A stretch of 64,000 bases of DNA from Calliopsis andreniformis (taxonomy: Eukaryota; Arthropoda; Insecta; Hymenoptera; Andrenidae), in NCBI RefSeq assembly GCF_051401765.1, contig NW_027480565.1:1-64000 (forward strand). The letters are read 5' to 3'. Each line of letters opens with the position of its first letter. Position 1 is the first letter of the stretch. Shown piece by piece: positions 45,280-58,519 of the stretch. The position numbers and the translations under genes were made by a program. The notes under the pieces were generated by a model. It was not told where the DNA came from and did no database searches. It saw nothing but the letters and a program-made list of their open reading frames with translations.

Positions 45280-47246
45280 ATGGTGATCATAATAATCATA
45301 CTAACAACCATAATGATCATAGTGATCATCATAATAACTACAATAATCATAATAATCGTAATTGTAATGTTAATAAGCTTAGCAATATTCACAATAATCA
45401 TAGTAACCGTAATAATCTTAATGATGATCATAATATTCATGGTAATTACATCAAGATCCGTAATAATCATAATAATCATAATAATAACCATAATGGGTTT
45501 GGAAATAATCATAATATGCATTATACTAGCCATAACAACCATAATAGTCATAATAGCCATAATAATCATAATAGTCGTAGTAATAACAATAATGAACCTG
45601 GAAATAATCGTAATAATCATTACAATAGTCATAATAGCCATAAAAATCACAATAGCCATAATAATCTCAATGTTGATCCTAATAGTCATACCGACAGCCA
45701 TAATAATCATAGTGATCATCATAATAACTACAATAATCATAATAATCGTAATTGTAATGTTAATAAGCATAGCAATAATCACAATAATCATAGAAACCAT
45801 AATAATCTTAATGATGATCATAATATCCATGATAATTATACCAAGATACGTAATAATCATAATAATCATAATAATAACCATAACAGGTTCGGAAATAATC
45901 ATAATATACATTATACTACCCCTAACGACTATAATAGTCATAATAGCCATAATAATCATAATAGTCGTAATAATAACAATAATGAACCTGGAAATAATCG
46001 TAATAATCATTACAATAGTCATAATAGCCATAAAAATCACAATAGCCATAATAATCTGAATGGTGATCATAATAATCATACTTACAACCATAATGATCAT
46101 AGTAATCATCATAATAAACAGAATAGTCATGGAAATAATCTTAATAATCGTTATTATTAACGTAATAACCATAATCACCTTAATAACCGTAATGATCTCA
46201 ATGATGACCATAATATTCATCATAATTATACTAAGACAAATAATAATCAGAGTAATCATAATAATAAACATAATAAGATTTGAAATAATCATAATAACCT
46301 TTATACTAGCCATAATAACCATAATAATCATAATAACTAGAATAATCATAATAGTCATAATAATCGCATTAACCATAATGATCTTAATGATGATCAAGAT
46401 ATTCATCATAATTATACCAAGATCCATAATAAGCATAGTAACCATAATAATAAACATAATAAGCTTTGAAATAATCATAATAACCGTTATACTAGCCATA
46501 GTAACCATAATAATCATAATAACCATAATAGTCATAATAACCATAATAGTCATAATAATTATAGTAATAACCATAATAAGCTTTGAAATAATCATAATAA
46601 CTGTTATACTAGCCATAGTAACCATAATAATCATAATAACTATAATAATCATAATAGTGATAATAATAACCGTAATAAACTTGGAAATAATCATATTTAT
46701 CATTATAATAGCAATAATAACCATAAAAATCATAATAGCCATAATAATCTGAATGTTGATCCTAATAATCATACTTACAACCATAATAATCATAGTGATC
46801 ATCATAATAACTACAATAATCATAATAATCGTAATTGTAATGTTAATAAGCATAGCAATAATCACAATAATCATAGTAACCATAATAATCTTAATGATGA
46901 TCATAATATCCATGATAATTATACCAAGATCCGTAATAATCATAATAATCATAATAGTAACCCTAATGTGTTCGGAAATAATCATAATATACATTATACT
47001 TGCCATAACAACCATAATAGTCATAATAGCCATAATAATCATAATTGTCGTAATAATAACAATAATGAACTTGGAAGTAATGGTAATAATCATTATAATA
47101 GTCATAATAGCCATAAAAGTCACAATAGCCATAATAATCAGAATGGAGATCATAATAATCATACTAGCAACCATAATGATCATAGTAATCATCATAATAA
47201 ACAGAATAGTCATGGAAATAATCTTAATAACCATCATTATTAACGT
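45280..47246. repeat. Block G2 (copy of 40390-42356)
   Basis: Second copy of the G block at +4890. It differs by scattered bases such as AGATACG for AGATCCG at 45844 and the CCCTAACGAC word near 45920. The block overlaps the start of the next repeated family (46753 onwards), so the duplications are nested rather than side by side. Confidence 0.8.
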
Positions 47247-49140
47247 AATAACCATAATGATCTTAATGATGACCATAATATTCATCATAATTATACCCAG
47301 ACATATAATAATCAGAGTAATCATAATAATAGGCATAACAAGCTTTGAAATAATCATAATAACCGTTATACTAGCCATAGTAGCCATAATAATCATAATA
47401 ACCATACTCGTCATAATAATTATAATAATAACCATAATAAGCTTGGAAATAATCATAATAAGCATTATACTAGCCATAATAATCATAATAATCATAATAA
47501 CTATAATAATCATAATAGTCATAATAATAACCATAATAAACTTGGAAATAATCATATTTATCATTATAATAGCTATAATAACCATAAAAATCATAATAGC
47601 CATAATAATCTCAATGTTGATCATAATCATCATACTAACCGCCATAATAGTCATAGTGATCATCATAATAACTACAATAATGATAATAATCGAAATTGTA
47701 ATGTTAATAAGCATAGCAATAATCACAATAATCATAGAAACCATAATAATCTTAATGATGATCATAATATCCATGATAATTATACCAAGATCCGTAATAA
47801 TCATAATAATCATAATAATAACCATAATAGGTTTGGAAATAATCATAATATACATTATACTACCCCTAACAACTATAATAGTCATAATAGCCATAATAAT
47901 CATAATAGTCGTAATAATAACAATAATGAACTTGGAAATAATCGTAATAATCATTATAATAGACATAATAGCCATAAAAATCGCAATAGCCATAATAATC
48001 TGAAAGGTGATCATAATAATCATACTAACAACCATAATGATCATAGTAATCATCATAATAAACAGAATAGTCATGGAAATAATCTTAATAATCATTATGA
48101 TGATCGTAATAACCATAATCATCGTAATAACCATAATGATCTTAATGATGACTATAATATTCATCATAATTATACTAAGACAAATAATAATCAGAGTAAT
48201 CATAATAATAAACATAATAAGCTTTGAAATAATCACAATAACCGTTATACTAGCCATAGTAACCATAATAATCATAATAACTATAATAATCATAATAGTC
48301 ATAATAATAACCGTAATAAACTTGGAAATAATCATATTTATCAGTATAATTGTAATAATAACCATAAAAATCATAATAGCCATAATAATCTGAATGTTGA
48401 TCCAAATAATCATACTAACAACCATAATAATCATAGTGATCATCATAATAACTACATTAATCATAATAATCGTAATTGTAATGTTAATAAGCATAGCAAT
48501 AATTACAATATTCAGAGTAACCATAATAATCTTAATGATGATCATAATATCCATGATAATTATACCAAGATCCGTAATAATCATAATAATCATAATAATA
48601 ACCGTCATGGGTTCGGAAATAATCATAATATACATTATACTAGCCATAACAACCATAATAGTTATAATAGCCATAATAATCATAATAGTCGTAATAATAA
48701 CAGTTATGAACTAGGAAATAATCGTAATAATCATTATAATAGTCATAATAGCCATAAAAATCACAATAGCCGTAATAATCAGAATGGTGATCATAATAAT
48801 CATACTAACAACCATAATGATCATAGTTATCATTATAATAAACAGAATAGTCATGGAAATAATCTTAATAATCATTATGATTATCGTAATAACCATAATC
48901 ATCGTAATAACCATAATGATCTTAATGATGACCATAATATTAATCATAATTATACCAAGATCCATAATAATCATAGTAACCGTAATAATAAACATAATAA
49001 GCTTTGAAATAATCATAATAACCTTAATACTAGCCATAATAACCATAATAATCACAATAACTAGAGTAATCATATTAGTCATAATAATCGCAATAACCAT
49101 AATGATCTTAATGATGATCATGATATTCATCATAATTATA
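46753..49140. repeat. Block H1 (copies at +4787 and +7393)
   Basis: The order is type 1 (46753), expanded type 2, type 1 ending at 48003, short type 2 (48007), type 1 (48394, with the AATATTCAGAG and AACAGTTATGAAC words) and the head of an 861-bp type 2 (48784). The same order occurs at 51540-53930 and 54146-56530. Marker CTAG words are at 48711, 53498 and 56104. Confidence 0.83.
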
Positions 49141-51539
49141 CCAAGATCCATAATAATCATAGTAACCGTAATAATAAACATAATAAGCTTTGAAATAATC
49201 ATAATAACCTTATTACTAGCCATAATAACCATAATAATCATAATAACTAGAGTAATCATAATAGTCATAATAATCGCAATAACCATAATGATCTTAATGA
49301 TGATCATGATATTCATCATAATTATACCAAGATCCATAATAAGCATAGTAACCATAATAATAGACATAATAAGCTTTGAAATAATCATAATAACCGTTAT
49401 ACTAGCCATAGTAACCATAATAATCATAATAACCATAATAGTCATAATAATTATAGTAATAACCATAATAAGCTTTGAAATAATCATAATAACCGTTATA
49501 CTAGCCATAGTAACCATAATAATCATAATAACTATAATAATCATAATAGTGATAATAATAACCGTAATAAACTTGGAAATAATAATATTTATCATTATAA
49601 TAGCAATAATAACCATAAAAATCATAATAGACATAATAATCTGAATGTTGATCCTAATTATCATACTTACAACCATAATAATCATAGTGATCATCATAAT
49701 AACTACAATAATCATAATAATCGTAATTGTAATGTTAATAAGCATAGCAATAATCACAATAATCATAGTAACCATAATAATCTTAATGATGATCATAATA
49801 TCCATGATAATTATACCAAGATCCGTAATAATCATAATAATCATAATAATAACCCTAATGTGTTCGGAAATAATCATAATATACATTATACTTGCCATAA
49901 CAACGATAATAGTCATAATAGCCATAATAATCATAATAGTCGTAATAATAACAATAATGAACTTGAAAATAATGGTAATAACCATTATAATAGTCATAAT
50001 AGCCATAAAAATCACAATAGCCATAATAATCAGAATGGTGATCATAATAATCATACTAGCAACCATAATGATCATAGTAATCATCATAATAAACAGAATA
50101 GTCATGGAAATAATCTTAATAATCATTATTATTAACGTAATAACCATAATGATCTTAATGATGACCATAATATTCATCATAATAATACCCAGACATATAA
50201 TAATCAGAGTAATCATAATAATAGGCATAATAAGCTTTGAAATAATCATAATAACCTTAATACTATCCATAATAACCTTAATAATCATAATAACTAGAGT
50301 AATCATAATAGTCATAATAATCGCAATAACCATAATGATCTTAATGATGATCATGATATTCATCATAATTATACCAAGTTCCATAATAAGCATAGTAACC
50401 ATAATAATAAACATAATAAGCTTTGAAATAATCATAATAACCGTTATACTAGCCATAGTAACCATAATAATCATAATAACTATAATAATCATAATAGTGA
50501 TAATAATAACCGTAATAAACTTGGAAATAATCATATTTATCATTATAATAGCAATAATAACCATAAAAATCATAATAGCCATAATAATCTGAATGTTGAT
50601 CCTAATCATCATACTAACAACCATAATAATCATAGTGATCATCATAATAACTACAATAATCATAATAATCGTAATTGTAATGTTAATAAGCATAGCAATA
50701 ATCACAATAATCATAGTAACCATAATAATCTTAATGATGATCATAATATCCATGATAATTATACCAAGATCCGTAATAATCATAATAATCTTAATAATAA
50801 CCCTAATGTGCTCGGAAATAATCATAATATACATTATACTTGCCATAACAACCATAATAGTCATAATAACCATAATAATCATAATAGTCGTAATAATGAC
50901 AATAATGAACTTGGAAATAATGGTAATAATCATTATAATAGTCATAATAGCCATAAAAATCACAATAGCCATAATAATCAGAATGGTGATCATAATAATC
51001 ATACTAGCAACCATAATGATCATAGTAATCATCATAATAAACAGAATAGTCATGGAAATAATCTTAAGAATCATTATTATTATCGTAATAACCATAATGA
51101 TCTTAATGATGACCATAATATTCATCATAATTATACCTAGACATATAATAATCAGAGTAATCATAATAATAAGCATAATAAGCTTTGAAATAATCATAAT
51201 AACCTTAATACTAGCCATAATAACCATAATAATCATAATAACTAGAGTAATCATAATAGTCATAATAATCGCAATAACCATAATGATCTTAATGATGATC
51301 ATGATAATCATCATAATTATACCAAGATCCATAATAAGCATAGTAACCATAATAAAAACATAATAAGCTTTGAAATAATCATAATAACCGTTATACTAGC
51401 CATAGTAACCATAATAATCATAATAACTATAATAATCATAATAGTGATAATAATAACTGTAATAAACTTGGAAATAATCATATTTATCATTATAATAGCA
51501 ATAATAACCATAAAAATCATAATAGCCATAATAATCTGA
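49141..51539. repeat. Array segment, partly shared with 56.5-58.0 kb
   Basis: The rest of an 861-bp type 2 monomer, a type 1 and expanded type 2 (49645-50592) and another dimer (50593 onwards). The part up to about 50,590 recurs at +7393 and again at +12874. At 51351-51360 the word AATAAAAACA replaces AATAATAAACA, a 1-bp loss that ends 35 kb of constant register. The same loss is present at about 53957. Confidence 0.75.
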
Positions 51540-53930
51540 ATGTTGATCCTAATAATCATACTTACAACCATAATAATCATAGTGATCATCATAATAACTA
51601 CAATAATCATAATAAACGTAATTGTAATGTTAATAAGCATAGCAATAATCACAATAATCATAGTAACCATAATAATCTTAATGATGATCATAATATCCAT
51701 GATAATTATACCAAGATCCGTAATAATCATAATAATCATAATAGTAACCCTAATGTGTTCGGAAATAATCATAATATACATTATACTTGCCATAACAACC
51801 ATAATAGTCATAATAGCCATAATAATCATAATAGTCGTAATAATAACAATAATGAACTTGGAAATAATGGTAATAATCATTATAATAGTCATAATAGCCA
51901 TAAAAGTCACAATAGCCATAATAATCAGAATGGTGATCATAATAATCATACTAGCAACCATAATGATCATAGTAATCATCATAATAAACAGAATAGTCAT
52001 GGAAATAATCTTAATAATCATTATTATTAACGTAATAACCATAATGATCTTAATGATGACCATAATATTCATCATAATTATACCCAGACATATAATAATC
52101 AGAGTAATCATAATAATAGGCATAATAAGCTTTGAAATAATCATAATAACCGTTATACTAGCCATAGTAGCCATAATAATCATAATAACCATACTCGTCA
52201 TAATAATTATAATAATAACCATAATAAGCTTGGAAATAATCATAATAAGCATTATACTAGCCATAATAACCATAATAATCATAATAACTATAATAATCAT
52301 AATAGTCATAATAATAACCATAATAAACTTGGAAATAATCATATTTATCATTATAATAGCTATAATAACCATAAAAATCATAATAGCCATAATAATCTCA
52401 ATGTTGATCATAATCATCATACTAACCGCCATAATAGTCATAGTGATCATCATAATAACTACAATAATGATAATAATCGTAATAGTAATGTTAATAAGCA
52501 TAGCAATAATCACAATAATCATAGTATCCATAATAATCTTAATGATGATCATAATATCCATGATAATTATACCAAGATCCGTAATAATCATAATAATCAT
52601 AATAATAACCATAATAGGTTTGGAAATAATCATAATATACATTATACTACCCCTAACAACTATAATAGTCATAATAGCCATAATAATCATAATAGTCGTA
52701 ATAATAACAATAATGAACTTGGAAATAATCGTAATAATCATTATAATAGACATAATAGCCATAAAAATCGCAATAGCCATAATAATCTGAAAGGTGATCA
52801 TAATAATCATACTAACAACCATAATGATCATAGTAATCATCATAATAAACAGAATAGTCATGGAAATATTCTTAATAATCATTATGATGATCGTAATAAC
52901 CATAATCACCGTAATAACCATAATGATCTTAATGATGACTATAATATTCATCATAATTATACTAAGACAAATAATAATCAGAGTAATCATAATAATAAAC
53001 ATAATAAGCTTTGAAATAATCACAATAACCGTTATACTAGCCATAGTAACCATAATAATCATAATAACTATAATAATCATAATAGTCATAATAATAACCG
53101 TAATAAACTTGGAAATAATCATATTTATCAGTATAATTGTAATAATAACCATAAAAATCATAATAGCCATAATAATCTGAATGTTGATCCTAATAATCAT
53201 ACTAACAACCATAATAATCATAGTGATCATCATAATAACTACAATAATCATAATAATCGTAATTGTAATGTTAATAAGCATAGCAATAATCACAATATTC
53301 AGAGTAACCATAATAATCTTAATGATGATCATAATATCCATGATAATTATACCAAGATCCGTAATAATCATAATAATCATAATAATAACCGTCATGGGTT
53401 CGGAAATAATCATAATATACATTATACTAGCCATAACAACCATAATAGTTATAATAGCCATAATAATCATAATAGTCGTAATAATAACAGTTATGAACTA
53501 GGAAATAATCGTAATAATCATTATAATAGTCATAATAGCCATAAAAATCACAATAGCCATAATAATCAGAATGGTGATCATAATAATCATACTAACAACC
53601 ATAATGATCATAGTTATCATTATAATAAACAGAATAGTCATGGAAATAATCTTAATAATCATTATGATTATCGTAATAACCATAATCATCGTAATAACCA
53701 TAATGATCTTAATGATGACCATAATATTAATCATAATTATACCAAGATCCATAATAATCATAGTAACCGTAATAATAAACATAATAAGCTTTGAAATAAT
53801 CATAATAACCTTAATACTAGCCATAATAACCATAATAATCATAATAACTAGAGTAATCATAATAGTCATAATAATCGCAATAACCATAATGATCTTAATG
53901 ATGATCATGATATTCATCATAATTATACCA
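51540..53930. repeat. Block H2
   Basis: Copy of 46753-49140 at +4787 and of 54146-56530 at -2606. It keeps the AATATTCAGAG, AACCGTCATGGG and AACAGTTATGAAC words that mark this family. The following type 2 monomer (53571) is joined near 53957 to the middle of another type 2 copy, skipping the rungs present in H1. Confidence 0.82.
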
Positions 53931-54145
53931 AGATCCATAATCAGCATAGTAACCATAATAAAAACATAATAAGCTTTGAAATAATCATAATAACCGTTAT
54001 ACTAGCCATAGTAACCATAATAATCATAATAACTATAATAATCATAATAGTGATAATAATAACCGTAATAAACTTGGAAATAATCATATTTATCATTATA
54101 ATAGCAATAATAACCATAAAAATCATAATAGCCATAATAATCTGA

Positions 54146-56530
54146 ATGTTGATCCTAATTATCATACTAACAACCATAATAATCATAGTGATCATCATAA
54201 TAACTACAATAATCATAATAATCGTAATTCTAATGTTAATAAGCATAGCAATAATCACAATAATCATAGTAACCATAATAATCTTAATGATGATCATAAT
54301 ATCCATGATAATTATACCAAGATCCGTAATAATCATAATAATCATAATAGTAACCCTAATGTGTTCGGAAATAATCATAATATACATTATACTTGCCATA
54401 ACAACGATAATAGTCATAATAGCCATAATAATCATAATAGTCGTAATAATAACAATAATGAACTTGAAAATAATGGTAATAATCATTATAATAGTCATAA
54501 TAGCCATAAAAATCACAATAGCCATAATAATCAGAATGGTGATCATAATAATCATACTAGCAACCATAATGATCATAGTAATCATCATAATAAACAGAAT
54601 AGTCATGGGAATAATCTTAATAATCATTATTATTAACGTAATAACCATAATGATCTTAATGATGACCATAATATTCATCATAATTATACCCAGACATATA
54701 ATAATCAGAGTAATCATAATAATAGGCATAATAAGCTTTGAAATAATCATAATAACCGTTATACTAGCCATAGTAGCCATAATAATCATAATAAACATAC
54801 TCGTCATAATAATTATAATAATAACCATAATAGGCTTGGAAATAATCATAATAAGCATTATTCTAGCCATAATAATCATAATAATCATAATAACTATAAT
54901 AATCATAATAGTCATAATAATAACCATAATAAACTTGGAAATAATCATATTTATCATTATAATAGCTATAATAACCATAAAAATCATAATAGCCATAATA
55001 ATCTCAATGTTGATCATAATCATCATACTAACCGCCATAATAGTCATAGTGATCATCATAATAACTACAATAATGATAATAATCGTAATTGTAATGTTAG
55101 TAAGCATAGCAATAATCACAATAATCATAGAAACCATAATAATCTTAATGATGATCATAATATCCATGATAATTATACCAAGATCCGTAATAATCATAAT
55201 AATCATAATAATAACCATAATAGTTTTGGAAATAATCATAATATACATTATACTACCCCTAACAACTATAATAGTCATAATAGCCATAATAATCATAATA
55301 GTCGTAATAATAACAATAATGAACTTGGAAATAATCGTAATAATCATTATAATAGACATAATAGCCATAAAAATCGCAATAGCCATAATAATCTGAAAGG
55401 TGATCATAATAATCATACTAACAACCATAATGATCATAGTAATCATCATAATAAACAGAATAGTCATGGAAATAATCTTAATAATCATTATGATGATCGT
55501 AATAACCATAATCATCGTAATAACCATAATGATCTTAATGATGACTATAATATTCATCATAATTATACTAAGACAAATAATAATCAGAGTAATCATAATA
55601 ATAAACATAATAAGCTTTGAAATAATCACAATAACCGTTATACTAGCCATAGTAACCATAATAATCATAATAACTATAATAATCATAATAGTCATAATAA
55701 TAACCGTAATAAACTTGGAAATAATCATATTTATCAGTATAATTGTAATAATAACCATAAAAATCATAAAAGCCATAATAATCTGAATGTTGATCCTAAT
55801 AATCATACTAACAACCATAATAATCATAGTGATCATCATAATAACTACAATAATCATAATAATCGTAATTGTAATGTTAATAAGCATAGCAATAATCACA
55901 ATATTCAGAGTAACCATAATAATCTTAATGATGATCATAATATCCATGATAATTATACCAAGATCCGTAATAATCATAATAATCATAATAATAACCGTCA
56001 TGGGTTCGGAAATAATCATAATATACATTATACTAGCCATAACAACCATAATAGTTATAATAGCCATAATAATCATAATAGTCGTAATAATAACAGTTAT
56101 GAACTAGGAAATAATCGTAATAATCATTATAATAGTCATAATAGCCATAAAAATCACAATAGCCATAATAATCAGAATGGTGATCATAATAATCATACTA
56201 ACAACCATAATGATCATAGTTATCATTATAATAAACAGAATAGTCATGGAAATAATCTTAATAATCATTATGATTATCGTAATAACCATAATCATCGTAA
56301 TAACCATAATGATCTTAATGATGACCATAATATTAATCATAATTATACCAAGATCCATAATAATCATAGTAACCGTAATAATAAACATAATAAGCTTTGA
56401 AATAATCATAATAACCTTAATACCAGCCATAATAACCATAATAATCATAATAACTAGAGTAATCATAATAGTCATAATAATCGCAATAACCATAATGATC
56501 TTAATGATGATCATGATATTCATCATAATT
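54146..56530. repeat. Block H3
   Basis: Third copy of the H family. Differences from H2 are single bases (for example GTAATTCTAATG near 54227, ATAGTTTTGG near 55222 where H2 has ATAGGTTTGG). Its end runs into the 56104-58519 block without a break. Confidence 0.82.
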
Positions 56531-58519
56531 ATACCAAGATCCATAATAATCATAGTAACCGTAATAATAAACATAATAAGCTTTGAAATAATCATAATAA
56601 CCTTATTACTAGCCATAATAACCATAATAATCATAATAACTAGAGTAATCATAATAGTCATAATAATCGCAATAACCATAATGATCTTAATGATGATCAT
56701 GATATTCATCATAATTATACCAAGATCCATAATAAGCATAGTAACCATAATAATAGACATAATAAGCTTTGAAATAATCATAATAACCGTTATACTAGCC
56801 ATAGTAACCATAATAATCATAATAACCATAATAGTCATAATAATTATAGTAATAACCATAATAAGCTTTGAAATAATCATAATAACCGTTATACTAGCCA
56901 TAGTAACCATAATAATCATAATAACTATAATAATCATAATAGTGATAATAATAACCGTAATAAACTTGGAAATAATAATATTTATCATTATAATAGCAAT
57001 AATAACCATAAAAATCATAATAGACATAATAATCTGAATGTTGATCCTAATTATCATACTTACAACCATAATAATCATAGTGATCATCATAATAACTACA
57101 ATAATCATAATAATCGTAATTGTAATGTTAATAAGCATAGCAATAATCACAATAATCATAGTAACCATAATAATCTTAATGATGATCATAATATCCATGA
57201 TAATTATACCAAGATCCGTAATAATCATAATAATCATAATAATAACCCTAATGTGTTCGGAAATAATCATAATATACATTATACTTGCCATAACAACGAT
57301 AATAGTCATAATAGCCATAATAATCATAATAGTCGTAATAATAACAATAATGAACTTGAAAATAATGGTAATAATCATTATAATAGTCATAATAGCCATA
57401 AAAATCACAATAGCCATAATAATCAGAATGGTGATCATAATAATCATACTAGCAACCATAATGATCATAGTAATCATCATAATAAACAGAATAGTCATGG
57501 AAATAATCTTAATAATCATTATTATTAACGTAATAACCATAATGATCTTAATGATGACCATAATATTCATCATAATAATACCCAGACATATAATAATCAG
57601 AGTAATCATAATAATAGGCATAATAAGCTTTGAAATAATCATAATAACCTTAATACTATCCATAATAACCTTAATAATCATAATAACTAGAGTAATCATA
57701 ATAGTCATAATAATCGCAATAACCATAATGATCTTAATGATGATCATGATATTCATCATAATTATACCAAGATCCATAATAAGCATAGTAACCATAATAA
57801 TAAACATAATAAGCTTTGAAATAATCATAATAACCGGTATACTAGCCATAGTAACCATAATAATCATAATAACTATAATAATCATAATAGTGATAATAAT
57901 AACAGTAATAAACTTGGAAATAATCATATTTATCATTATAATAGCAATAATAACCATAAAAATCATAATAGCCATAATAATCTGAATGTTGATCCTAATA
58001 ATCATACTAACAACCATAATAACCATAGTGATCATCATAATAACTACAATAATCATAATAATCGTAATTGTAATGTTAATACGCATGGCAATAATCACAA
58101 TAATCATAGTAACCATAATAATCTTAATGATGATCATAATATCCATGATAATTATACCAAGATCCGTAATAATCATAATAATCATAAAAATAACCATAAT
58201 GGGTTCGGAAATAATCATAATATGCATTATACTAGCCATATCAACCATAATAGTCATAATAGCCCTAGTAATCATAATAGTCGTAATAATAACAATAATG
58301 AACTTGGAAATAACCGTAATAATCATTATAATACTCATAATAGCCATAAAAATCACAATAGCCATAATAATCAGAATGGTGATCATAATAATCATACTAA
58401 CAACCATAATGATCATAGTGACCATCATAATAACTACAATAATCATAATAATCGTAATTGTAATGTTAATAAGCTTAGCAATAATCACAATAATCATAGT
58501 AACCGTAATAATCTTAATG
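56104..58519. repeat. Block J1, apparently identical to the window end
   Basis: From the GAACTAGG marker at 56104 onward the sequence reappears at +5481 (61585-64000). Every landmark and every private variant I compared is shared: ACCTTAATACCAGCC, ATAATATTTATC, AATAATACCCAGAC, ACCTTAATACTATCC, ACCGGTATAC and CGCATGGC. I found no difference in the parts compared. The match runs off the window end, so its length is a minimum. Confidence 0.85.

Larger units (their letters stand above)
37116..48683 (-). other. Longest open frame (3855 codons), probably not a gene
   Basis: Read on the minus strand this interval has no stop for 11.6 kb. The predicted chain is almost only Ile, Met, Val and Thr from ATT, ATG, GTT and ACT codons, with recurrent islands such as DLGIIIMDI, IISKFI and INIQII. 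It has no domain, no signal-peptide-plus-mature layout and no varied composition. The frame stays open because in this register nearly every codon starts with A or G, so stops (which begin with T) can hardly arise. The terminating TAG at 37116-37118 is the CTAG variant of the AACTTGG word. No promoter-like or start context distinguishes the first ATG. I regard it as a by-product of the repeat. Confidence 0.6.

Noticed and set aside
43825..46059. Plus-strand ATA/ATC frames of up to 744 codons as genes
   Set aside because: Poly-Ile chains whose starts and stops fall at the same monomer junction word (AATCTGAATG) in every copy; they are shadows of the 390-bp period.
37116..48683. A giant minus-strand protein gene of 3855 residues
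   Set aside because: The product would be almost purely Ile/Met/Val without any domain. Openness follows from codons beginning with A or G in a 3-bp-textured repeat, and equivalent frames exist in every block with ends set only by the CTAG variant.
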